Below, in pieces: positions 9,345 through 19,571 of a stretch of DNA of 64,000 nt. Positions within the stretch are counted from its first letter, which is position 1, and each line of letters starts with the position of its first letter. Source of the DNA: Massospora cicadina (Eukaryota; Entomophthoromycota; Entomophthoromycetes; Entomophthorales; Entomophthoraceae); contig JAKSZP010018538.1 in the NCBI GenBank assembly GCA_022478985.1, positions 62,001 through 126,000 of the forward strand, given 5' to 3'. The notes below the pieces were generated by a model that was given only the letters and a program-made list of their open reading frames with translations, was not told the origin of the DNA and searched no databases. A program made the position numbers and the translations under genes.

Positions 9345-11700
9345 TGCAAACATAAATGGCTCATATCTATAGTTTGCTCCTGAAGGATAAGACCAAAAGT
9401 TATCCTAAGTGTTGAAGTTAGGCCAGGGATGTGGCAGCTGAGCGTAAGGAGGGTGAAAAGGATCCACCAACATATAAGGTGGAAGAATAATCCCCACTAG
9501 CTTAAAACTTAGTCGTTTCTGTCCATATCCTGAGGAGTATGCCGCGGCGGTAGCAGGGGCTTTCTGCCCCATATTGGGAGCACTGAATGTAGTGGACTGA
9601 TGGCGCAAAGTGTTAATAATTCAAATAAGCCCCACAGCTTCATCCAGTATGTGAGACATAGCATTATGCAGTTCACAATATGGTTTGACAGCTGACGTCA
9701 TAGTTATTCCTACATCCTCAGTGGTTAAAATTTTGGATCCCACTAACACATGTGTTTCAGCTGTGAATTGCTCTGCGACCTCCACCAGAAACATGTTCTT
9801 GTGAAACTGTATGGTCAGAAAGTCATCCTTGCGCTGCACCATCTTAGCCACGCCACCAAACAGACAGAGAACAGTCTCCTTTACCTCTTGATAAGATAAG
9901 AAGCTATTTTGGAGGTAACAGGTGACTTGGTCAGCGCTCTTAACGTCCAAATTGGAGAGAAACAGTTTTGCTTTTCGCCAATATGAGGCCCCTTCCACAG
10001 TCAATTTGAACTGTTTAGAACACCCGTGCATGTTTCCATCATGACTGAAGGGTGGTAATTTCTCGATCTGAACAAAATCACCTCACTCTGGGCTTCAGCT
10101 GTGAGGAACAGCTGAAATATGTTCTAAATGACCAGAGGAAACTTTCCATTGTGGACTAGCATAGGATTGCGCAGATGGATGTGAATCCACCCAAGTGGAC
10201 TTGGAAGAAGTTGGATAGCGAGGAGGGACTGTCGTGAATCCTGAGGGATACTCACTGGCTGATCCATAGCATTATTCTCTCAACTTGCCGCTGAATTCAC
10301 CTTGTCCCCATGTCCCAAACTGTTCAGCAGAATGTTTGTCAATTATTTTCTCAGCTTTGACAAAATAGCATTGACACTGGCTGGCTTGCACCTCCTGTTG
10401 AAGCGCTTCATACTGATTTTGATATTCATGGCAGAATTCTTGTTCAGAGTGCAGTTTACGCTCCATTGCATGAAGCCATGAGAGAACGTCATCCAATATG
10501 CCTTGCATTTTTGCGTTCTGCCATCCAGTGTCACACACTTGTCAGTTTGCATCATCTACTAGATTAATGTGGGTGGCTCACTCTCACACAAGCTCCTTGT
10601 TAGCCTGTCAAAGGGTATCCAAGTGCACAAACATATCTGCATACTATACTGTCTCAGTGAATGGAAGGGTAATTGCTCAGCTCTGATTTTCCTGACTAGC
10701 ACTTTCCAACTTTATAGCCTGACTCAGCAACTGGCGATATTATGTGTTACCAAAAAGCTGGTCATATGGTCAGCAATCCGCTGGTTACTCCACTAAACGC
10801 GAAGTTGACTAAATACAACTGCCACAGAGTCAACGTGATCTGTTATCCACCGCTCTGTCAGAGTAACCCTGTCTCTAATCCAAACCATCACTGCTTCAAT
10901 CGCTTCAGCCCATTCCGCCAGGTCCATCATAAACTGCTTGGTGTTGCTTCCCAATGTGGTAACATCCCAAATCATTCCATCTATAGGCCACGCCAGTCCA
11001 ACAGTTTCTCTATCACTCGAGGTAACTCATTATTGAACTGTGGAATCAATTTGTACAAGTAACAGCGGATGTACACCACACAGTTGGCCACATGCACAAG
11101 CATCCCCTGAACCCCCAAGAAAGTGTGATCAAGGCAGTTAAGTAGAAGGCAAGTATCATTCTGCTGCGCTTGAACAAACCACATCATGTCCCCAATCTCA
11201 ATGTTGTGGCGGGCCAACACATTCAATAGCTGGAGGATTGATGGCTGCACATAAACAACCAAATATTCCTCAGTTCCATGGGCAATAAGCCGACGAGGCA
11301 GCCCTTTGGTAGTAACATTGAGGTAGGACATATACAATGTGTAGTAGGTTTCTTGGTCCCGTTGGCTGTACTATAAACTCAGAGCATGCTCCCCCGCCTC
11401 ATCTTCATAAAGTCAATACCCCTGCAGAAGCCAATCTATAATCCTCTGCAGCTGCTGAGGGGTCATGTTTGTAGACCATCCCTGTTGATCTAACGCCAAC
11501 ACAAGACAAGTTCATAACTGCAATTCAAACATAGCATCCTCATCACCCAGCTCTGTCACCATGAAAAGTGCCAGTTCTTCATTGAGTGCTTCCCTAGCTT
11601 ACTCGGCATATAAATCATGAAATATGATCAGGTTTTGACATAACTAGTGAGGGCTCGCCATGTTGCCCTAGTGCAGATAAGCTACAGTTGACTAATGGCC
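9345..11700 (-). pseudogene. E2 gag (decayed)
   Basis: Minus-strand gag in several broken frames. The capsid-like part (9621-10031, 136 codons) contains ASYWRKAKLFLSNL, SYQEVKETVLCLFGG, DDFLTIQFHK and ILTTEDVGITMTSAVKPYCELHNAMSH. This parallels E3 and E4 gag (in E4: ACIAMQTVLLPYCKLHCIMA). Upstream frames (10272-10538 and 10981-11337) are Glu/Gln/Leu rich and probably form the N-terminal coiled-coil part. The length, over 2 kb up to the PBS, is larger than E3 gag. Stops and frameshifts exclude function. Confidence 0.8.
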
Positions 11701-11717
11701 CCCTGGAGTGAGCACCA
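11701..11717 (-). other. E2 primer-binding site
   Basis: Minus strand TGGTGCTCACTCCAGGG, one base inside the 5' LTR. Same core as E4 and E7 (TGGTGCTCACT) and E9/E10 (TGGTGCTCCCT). Confidence 0.85.
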
Positions 11718-11718
11718 C

Positions 11719-12189
11719 TGTTAATTTTTCAGCGTAATTGGTTTGATTCTGCTGAGCTGGCTGCACAGGGTATTAGCCACTGAGCAACGGAATTAGACAA
11801 TACACATGTTGATGACTTTAGTAAAAACTGATAGATAAATTATATGGAGTAATCGCCCCAATTGACAATTTTATTATAATATAATAAATGCAGAAATTAT
11901 ATATGGACTAAAGAAACCTCCCACTATCATTCTTACGCTCAACTCTTATCTCAGTATTCTGGGTCAATTAAACCCTTCTGCTTAGTAATCTCCCATTTTT
12001 TCCCTTCTAGGAGTTTTTGTATATTTTGAAATTTTGACAAAATTCTTCAATTTGCCAAACTATTAATAATTAAATTGATTCACTTCAGCTCAGTATAACT
12101 TTCCACTCAATCTTGAGGCTCACCTTGACTCTGATTTTTGATCTTCTGGAATGTATAGCTTATCATCCAGTCATTTAAACTTCTTGACA
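11719..12189 (-). repeat. E2 5' LTR
   Basis: 471 bp, starts TGTTAATTTT and ends TTGACA; pairs with 391-862. Confidence 0.92.
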
Positions 12190-13364
12190 CAATTAATACA
12201 AAAATTTAAAACTACAAGACTGGAACGTGGACAAGGGTAATGAACCCACTTTTATAGATGATGACAGCCCAAGTAATTTACCATCAATAGGGATATTGTA
12301 ACCTGCAATAATTTGATATCTTCAGGACAAAAAGCTTAATACTAAGATGATTCCGCCACTGCCGCCAACTAAGAAAATTGGCCCCCTTTTATACCTTTGG
12401 GGGTGAGATATAGGTTATGATTGGCCAATAATGGAGTAATTACATCCCATATGGCCAATGACAAAGAAATAACTAAACAACCATCATAATTAATTTAGCA
12501 CACTAAAAGCATATGCACTTTTCTATCTGAATATTAACCAAAAAAGGTAATCAACCAATATAAATGGATGGTTAAAACCCTGAAGTGAGGCGCATCAGAG
12601 AAGTGCTATCATATGAATAGTGACGTGAAAAGAAATTTACTAATTTGGGAGAATCAATAACCAGAAGTGGTATTGAAGAAACAGACCCAAAGCATGTATT
12701 AAGAAAGAGGTTACCAAACATTATGGTTTAGGGATGTCCTATGGGACAGAGATTGCAGACTCAATCATAAAGCCAAATGGATGCTTCCACAAAGGCGGAC
12801 ATCAAAAAGAGAATGACTATGGGTTCATGAAACTCCTACAACATAATTGTGGTTTCACTCCCAGTTATTTTCAATTTACCTTTTTTCATAGCATAATATT
12901 ATTCCTCAAGTATAAAAAAATTCGAGTTTATTACAATAAAAAAAGCCTTAACCACAGAATCATAAGTTTATCCTTTATTTTCCATTTATATTGGGTTTAA
13001 GTGAAGAGTTACCAGTAACCAGTCTGGGCTCTAAAGAAGATGGCACTCATGAGATAAAACCTTGGTTGCTGATAATTCCAAGGAAAAGTTTGGTCAAGGT
13101 TTCTGTTGAGTCTTGTGATTAAACAACTTACTAAATAATTCTTAGAGTGTTGAAAAGAGTACACAACAGTTAAGTAAACTTTTCCAATCAGTCATTCATG
13201 CTACATCAGGTAAAATCAGAATAAAATCTACTCAGTGAAAATTATTATGAGCCTTCAGAAGGCTGCCTGGTGCCTAATCTGTGTGTAATAGAACTCTTAT
13301 AAAGGAAGTCAGCCAACGTAGTTAAGCGAGAAAGGCCAAAAAGCTGAATGTAGTACCCCCAACA
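12190..13364 (+). repeat. E1 5' LTR, remaining 1175 bp
   Basis: Aligns along its length with 19645-21544: shared ACTTTTATAGAT, CAATAGGGATATTGT, CTACATCAGGTAAAATCAGA and GTCAGCCAAC blocks. It ends CCCCCAACA before a PBS-like site. A 733-bp block present in the right LTR (20372-21104) is absent here. Confidence 0.85.
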
Positions 13365-13368
13365 AGGG

Positions 13369-13383
13369 TGATGCTATCAGACC
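13369..13383 (+). other. E1 primer-binding site (degenerate)
   Basis: TGATGCTATCAGACC begins four bases after the LTR end. It differs from the TGGTGCT consensus of the other elements by one transition in the first seven bases. Confidence 0.5.
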
Positions 13384-13399
13384 AGATTAAAAGAAATGG

Positions 13400-14520
13400 A
13401 ATTTCTCAAGAACAGATTGAAGTTGAATTTATGTAGCGCTATCATTGTAAAGATTCCTCTGAACTCCTGGCAAGAGATGAGTAAATCATCTGCTCAAGAC
13501 TCCAAATATTGGAACTAGATGTATCACATTTACAAGATCAGCTTGATCATATTGAGGATACTTACAGAAGAGCCTGCATTCCCTGCATGCCAATTGTCAT
13601 TGTTACTTTAGCTGTAAACAAAATTAAAAACTACCACTAATGTGAGTAAGTAAAAAAGTTATTCTTTGAAAAAGAGAATGGTTTGAACATCTGCACTTTA
13701 AATAATTTATGGAGATTGTTTAGGCTAGTACAATTTATGCTGTAAACACTTGGCAAGGTCTGGATGAGTTGAAAGATCAACTGCGAGTTGCATCACAACC
13801 AAGGCTACCTCATCTCAAGCAGCTACCTTTAAAAGACAGGGTCTTAACTAGTTAATTAATTTACATGCCAATGCACATGGTGCACACTGAACCTATTTAA
13901 GAAAATCAAACTTCTACCATACTTCAAGACAATGTATACACTAGGTGAAGGAACATTAAAGGTTTCCTACAATGTACAAAAACAAAATGGATGACGCGAG
14001 TGATTGCCAGAAGTCTTGCCAATACAAGGCTGCATGAGTTAAGAGGATCAGAGGATGCTCAGTGCAAGTTTACACCCAGCTTAACTGGACTGAAGTGTAG
14101 ATGATTTTCCTGTCAGAGTTTGTAAGTGATTAAGACGTCCATAACATGAACAAGACTTTTTGCTAATGAAGATGGGAAAGAGCAATGCATTGCTAAATAT
14201 GCCGCATGTTACTACCTCAAGGCTCAGCAACTATGGACAACAGAAGCCTTGAATCTACCAACTGCAAAAATTATGCTACAGAGTTCTCTAGAGATGCATC
14301 CAGATTTATAGATACACATGAGCTTAGCTATAAAAAGTCAAGTTTTAGCTGAAGGTCATAAATGAAGCCAACTCAATGTCTAAGGAATTTTTTTATAAGA
14401 CAGAATACAAGGCATCAGAAAAACACATAAAGACTAACAATTCTAGCTACTTCGCTCAGGACAAGAATGAGAATCCCAGATATAAGATTATATATTTAGT
14501 AGAATAACTGCCATTGTATT
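13400..14520 (+). pseudogene. E1 gag region (heavily decayed)
   Basis: Position between PBS and zinc knuckle says gag. Plus-strand translation gives only fragments, such as LELDVSHLQDQLDHIEDTY near 13510-13560 (coiled-coil-like) and IAKYAACYYLKAQQLW near 14190-14235. No capsid motif is clear and stops are frequent. Confidence 0.5.
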
Positions 14521-15700
14521 TTTACCATTTGATATTACTCACATATTAACAAAATTAATAATAATTAATTAATGATTATTGCTATTATGTTTGCTAATTT
14601 TAATTTATTATTTTAATTATAATAAACCCCAATTTGTGCTCCTCATTCAAATGGGACAAGCTGCCTTGATCCGCAAGATTAAGAAAGTATTGGGGATCAT
14701 CCCCAATAGGAAACTGGTGGGCAATGATAATTATGACTGAGGCCAAGGAGGTTATGATAATTAATATAAAAAAAATGAAATTTTTTTTAAATTCGACATC
14801 AAAAGTATTGGGAAAGGTTCCCAATAAAGTTTTCAGTCAATTCCAACACCAGCGACTTATGCCAAGAAAGTTAAACCAATTAATATTTATTATTTAAGTC
14901 AAAACGCTATCTAGACTTCATGAGAGTATTAGGAATAATCCCTGACAGCATTTTGGTTAAATTTGACACCGCAACTTATGCCAAAAATGTAATATATTTA
15001 ACTAATTTAAATTATGACGAATTAAGGATTTACATCATCATGGGCATTTGAGGATGACAAGTTAAGCAGAGAGAATCACCAGTGATTGTGCTGACAAATG
15101 GTAATAGGGAGAATTTCCAGTGATTGCTGACAATGACAGCAATAAAAACCACAATGACGTGGACAGGAAAGAAATGCCTAAAATTAGTTTGATCTCCCTC
15201 TTAATAAAATATCAAATCTTTTGTTTGCCTACATTTATTAAGTTTGCAGTGAACAGAGCTTTGCTTAGATTATAAAGGTGGTACAGGAGATCCCCATAGG
15301 TTAGGTCCTTGGATAAAACACCTAAAGTGGTCAGCGCAACCAACTTTTAGCCTTCAACTAGATGGAAACCCCACGGGAACTTGGGCAACTAGCAGCAACA
15401 ATGATGACCTTGAAGGATTGAAGGGGAGAAACCCCAAGGGATACAATAGAGGCTGCTAAACCACAATCATTGGACAAGTCCCAAAGAGGACCTCTGAGCC
15501 ATAACGAGTGGTCAAGCCCCAGAAGGAGAAGTTATTGGTCTGCTGGGTTAGTGGGTTGCCCCAAAAATTTATAGGGAAAGGTTACCAATGAAAGTGAAAA
15601 AGCAAGGGCCAGCAGTCTTCATACTATTTGGCCTGGCACACTAATCGAGTCACCTATTATTGAGAATAAAAAATCTTCAACAACTGCCTTGTAAAGAACT
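14521..15700. other. AT-rich E1 internal stretch with palindromic words and imperfect repeats
   Basis: Contains a perfect 19-base palindrome around one base at 14689-14707 (ATTGGGGAT-C-ATCCCCAAT), weaker echoes at about 14808 and 14930, and two imperfect copies of GAGAAT-TCCAGTGATTG at 15070-15130. No gene recognised. It could be a decayed insertion inside E1 gag, since it is out of character with the flanks. Confidence 0.5.
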
Positions 15701-15704
15701 TACC

Positions 15705-15746
15705 TGCAACATGTGCCATAGAATGTGACACTTTTTTGGTGCTGTT
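15705..15746 (+). other. E1 gag zinc knuckle remnant
   Basis: Plus strand reads Cys-Asn-Met-Cys-His-Arg-Met-stop-His: the first three ligands have knuckle spacing, a stop replaces the usual Gly, and the last Cys is lost. Confidence 0.5.
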
Positions 15747-15899
15747 GTTCAATGAACGCCGCTGCGAAGAAAGATGCACCTGCAATAATACTGTCACTAA
15801 TGCAGTGAACTGGGTGCTCTAATACTGAAGGGGAATCTGAACATGAAGATTAGGATATAGTCAGTACACAATATCACATGCTATGGGAACCTAGTGTAA

Positions 15900-16900
15900 T
15901 GACTGTACGTGCTTAACTACAAATGAATAGAACTGATGGAATTGGACTGTATGATATCTACTTGGCACAGACCACTCAACCTACCAGGATCATTAACACC
16001 ATTAAAAAAGGTGAGCAGCTTGTAATGTCTACCTTCAAGAGAATAGAACCAGATACTGAGGGCACTACAGAAATCACAATAAAGAGTGAAGCTTTTAAGA
16101 AGTTTGAGAACATCTACAGAAAATTAATGACTGGGAACCTATTTAGAAAGAGTGTTACAAAGGTTTAAGTGATTATTCAGATGGTTCTCGGTTTGGATGT
16201 ACCAGATACTGGAGCACCTGCAATACTATATCCTTAAATTTGAAGAAACTGTAGCTTATGCCAGACATAAACTACAACGATAAGTACCAGACATCTGGGA
16301 CAGTTGTCACGCGTGCCTTTAGAGAAAATTCAGTGGTGCAGCTATTTTTTTTGCTCATGGCTCTGACTGTTCCAGCAGTGGTTCTAGACAACGACCTTTA
16401 CAAAATTACTAATTGGCAACTAGTTTACTCAAGTTTTTTTCTAAGAAGCACTTAACCAACCAGTACTGTGAGCAAAATCAGCTACCAGCTACCACTGGTT
16501 TTCAAGGATAAAGATGCCACTTTGTACAAGAAGAGGACATGAATTATGGAAACTGATCAGTCAATATACCTTAATCACTAGACCTTTAAGGGAGATGGCG
16601 TTAAACAACTATCTGCCAAGGTTAGCACAGAGGAAGGCATACCACTGGGTGCTAGTGGGGCCATGGAGATCAGAACTTGTTAACAACGGATGATGCTCTC
16701 AATAATTGTGAAGAAACCTTTAGACTCAATACTCAAATTTTAAAGTTGTGATGGGATCAGAAATCAGGAGCCAAGAGTTCTGCCTGGGTTCTTTGGAACA
16801 ACATCCAAGAACTGACTGTCATATTAAGAGCATCACTACCTAGCCTATTTATGTGGAGAAAGGCCAAGTCTTTGTTCAAGACAGATTAAAAAAGCTTTAA
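15900..16900 (+). pseudogene. E1 protease region (decayed)
   Basis: A frame at 15923-16168 (81 codons, Lys/Thr rich) is followed near 16195-16225 by VPDTGAPAILYP. This fits the retropepsin active site D-T-G-A, with the catalytic Asp and the Gly kept, unlike E2 and E6. A further frame (16258-16455) contains VVTRAFRENSVVQLFFLLMALTVPAV, of unclear identity. By order this is protease and the linker to RT. Confidence 0.6.
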
Positions 16901-17800
16901 ATCCATTGAGTTATTACATGATGTTAGAGATTTTAATGATCTAGGTTATGAGGATGTGACTAACAAGGAGCATAAGGAGTTAGACGAGCTCTTAGATGAT
17001 TTCAAGAGAATCTACAGCACTCAACCAAATGACTATGGATTGTTTAAAGTGGAGGTTTATATTATGTAAACCCTGAACTGACATCCTGTTCAAGTTGAAA
17101 ACATACTACTGTTCATAAAACTAAAAGATAAAGTTATCACAAAAGAGTTGAATCATCTATCTGGAGATGTCTTAATCATACCCTCATAGAGCCCATGGGC
17201 TTCTTCATTGTTACTTGTACACAATAAGGAAGGAACATATTGCATGGTTATGGAATAACACCGGTTGAATGAAGTTACCATGAAAGTTTTTTACCCGCTT
17301 TCTCAAATAGATGATGCCTTGAAGCACTTGGGAATATCAAAGTACTTCGTGGTGATGGATTGGCCAGTGGGTACTGGAAGATGGAGCTCTAGGCTGAGAA
17401 TAAAAAAAAAAGCGTGCCATGATCAGCAGAATGGATTGTTAGAGCCTATAAGGATGCCACAGTGGCTGTGAAACACCCCTGCAACCTTCCAAAGAATGAT
17501 GGACTATATATTTTGGCTATCTCAAGCTATCCAGTGTGCTTAACTATCTAGATGATTTAACAGTGTTCAGTCACACTACTAAAGAGAATCTACAAATCTT
17601 ATGTGAAGTGTTTAACTGACTATGAATATAATCTGAAGTTAAAGCGAAGCAAGTGAACATTTTTAAAGACAGATGGATTTCCTAGGACATGAGATCAGCA
17701 ATAAATGGATAAAGCCTTAGGAAGGCTTGATCAAAGTCATAATAGCCATGGAACAGTCTCTAAGTATGCGCGACATCCAAATATTTCTCAGGAAGGTGGT
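16900..17800 (+). pseudogene. E1 reverse transcriptase (decayed)
   Basis: Plus-strand RT motifs: LNEVTMKVFYPLSQIDDALKHLG near 17262-17330, KYFVVMDWPVG near 17340-17370 (catalytic Asp kept), RMPQWL then NTPATFQRMMD near 17450-17505, and NYLDDLTVFS near 17545-17570 with both active-site Asp residues intact. The MPQGLCN box reads MPQWL-stop-N. Stops and a lost Trp codon in the SGYW box show inactivation. Of five elements with a readable YLDD box, only this one keeps it unchanged, although it is the oldest by LTR divergence. Confidence 0.85.
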
Positions 17801-17899
17801 TACTATAAGCAGTTTATCCACCATTTAGTGGATTTTGCTGCGCCACTTACCTATCTGTTAGTCAAGGATACAAGACTTTTATGAGGCCTGGAGCAAGAA

Positions 17900-18290
17900 A
17901 AGGTCTTTGAAGATTTAATAAAATATTGTTAGAGACATGAATCCTAGCATACCCAGACAATAAACCAAAACGTTTTACCTGTATACTGATTTTAGTGAAA
18001 TTGATCTCAGAGAGATTTTGCACAATTAAATGAAGAAGGTAAATACCACCCCTAAAATTAATTCAAAGTCTTTACCAGAGATGATAAAACCACACTATAA
18101 CGTAAAGAGCGTGCCTGGTGGTGATAAATCAGTGAAGCACTTCCAACTATACTTATATGGAGTACACTCCAAAGTCATGATAAATCACTCATCACAACAC
18201 TGGTTGCGTAACATGAAGAACACCGATGGATGCATTGCCCGATGGCCTTGAACAAGTCCAAGAGAATGATTTTTAGGTTTATATAAAGAG
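17900..18290 (+). pseudogene. E1 RNase H (decayed)
   Basis: YTDFSEIDLREIL near 17980-18015 matches the first RNase H motif of Ty3/gypsy. After a frame change, YLYGVHSKVMINHSSQHWLRN (about 18150-18210) and GCIARW (about 18225-18243) match the FxVxTDHxALxWL and GRIARWALxLQ stretches. RNase H removes the RNA strand during copying. Confidence 0.8.
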
Positions 18291-18299
18291 CATGCAGCA

Positions 18300-19492
18300 A
18301 ACTTTTTAATGCTAAAGGACTGTCGTGATATACTGTAATCCACCACCAAGCATTTGAGAGGGATCACTTATATGACCTGATTGGATTACCGGAGGAGGAA
18401 TGGCAAGATGAGATTGATGAAATAGAGACTTTTATAAGAAGATAATCTAGTGATACCTGGAATACTGATGGGAAACTTAAGAAGTTCAAGGAAAAGTAGT
18501 ACTAATATTTCTGACCTAGTTATTTAATAGCCCTTGTGATGGAAGCTCATAAGCACGTTGTGCATGGACAATTTATTAAATACAATGGTATACCTAAGAG
18601 ACTGGTTCTATTTGGAGTCAATGTCAAGCAAAGTAAATCAAGCCCTAGAGCTCTGAGTAACCTACGTGAAATTAAGACTCTTAGAAAAGTGCTTTTAATT
18701 CAGCCAATTTTTCCAACATCCCCATTCCACAACATATCCAATGACGTGATAGGACCCTTGCCTAACGCCTCAAGTGAATCTAAGTTTATTATCATGGCTA
18801 TTAACCATTTCAACAAATTGGTCAAAGCATCAGCAGTCAAGACATACATCACAGGATCAACTTTCAAATTCCATTTTAACCAAGTGATAGTGAGGCGTGG
18901 ATGTCCTCAGATTCTGCTATCAGATAATGTCTTGAATTTTATATGATGTTATATGAAAGCTTATGAATCTAGTTGAAGTAATACAACAATTCTCAACTTA
19001 ATTCACTCCATCTTCCAATGTAAAAATATAAAGTGTGAATGGAACCATAGGAGAAATGGTAAAGAAAATAGTGCTGGACTACAAGTCAAATTTGGCTCAT
19101 CTGTTGCCATCTGCACTGCTAGCATACCATCTTACCATCATTGTATAATTGGCATGTATCCACTAAAGGACCCATATGAGCGAGAAGCAGCACTACATAC
19201 CTTGTTGGCACCAGTTAAATCCGCTGATTGCAAGACCCACCACCTGGGAGTACCAGCAAGAGTTATCAAAGAATTGATTAAGATTCAGCTTGAAGCATCC
19301 AAGCAGATTGAATACACTATCCTCAAGAGTCAACGAGAGAGTCAAAGATGGACTAAGTTACCAGAATTCAGTTTAGGAGAAAATTTCCTATTCTACTATG
19401 TAAAGGGAGGCCAGAATGAGAAGTTGCAAGCCATCTTAACTGGTCCTGCAAACTTTCCTATCCAAGAGAGGAGCCAAGTACTTAATAAGTGA
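18300..19492 (+). pseudogene. E1 integrase (decayed)
   Basis: Zinc-domain remnant AHKHVVHGQF at about 18544-18573. The core spans 18700-18946: SNDVIGPLP (first Asp), IIMAINHFNKLVKASAVKT, then GCPQILLSDN (second Asp). A Glu-containing CEWNH remnant follows near 19035. The C-terminal part (19154-19492, 112 codons) has MYPLKDPYE, RESQRWTKL and LGENFLFYY, like the region after the core that leads to the GDxVLxY block. The frame breaks at about 18950. Located just before the polypurine tract and 3' LTR. Confidence 0.85.
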
Positions 19493-19556
19493 AAATACCA
19501 AAATAGTTTTTGACTGAATACACTCCCAGCACCTTGGGTCCTTCCCAGTCTTTCCT

Positions 19557-19571
19557 TGGGAGGGATAGCGG
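19557..19571 (+). other. E1 polypurine tract (degenerate)
   Basis: TGGGAGGGATAGCGG directly precedes the LTR start TGTGGAAA. Confidence 0.6.

Larger units (their letters stand above)
391..12189 (-). mobile_element. E2: Ty3/gypsy LTR retrotransposon, minus strand, inserted in the E1 5' LTR
   Basis: Two direct copies of a roughly 471-bp LTR (391-862 and 11719-12189) bound a minus-strand internal region with PBS, gag, CCHC knuckle, protease, RT, RNase H and integrase in canonical Ty3/gypsy order. E3 is inserted within it at 3590-7332. Without E3 the element is about 8 kb, normal for the group. Both LTRs begin TG and end CA (AACA at 862, GACA at 12189), and a purine-rich tract adjoins the left one, as expected for a minus-strand 3' LTR. 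The LTR copies differ by roughly a fifth of sites by eye, more than E3 and less than E1. The flanking pentamers (CCTAT and CAATT) do not match, so the target duplication has decayed or was altered. Confidence 0.92.
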
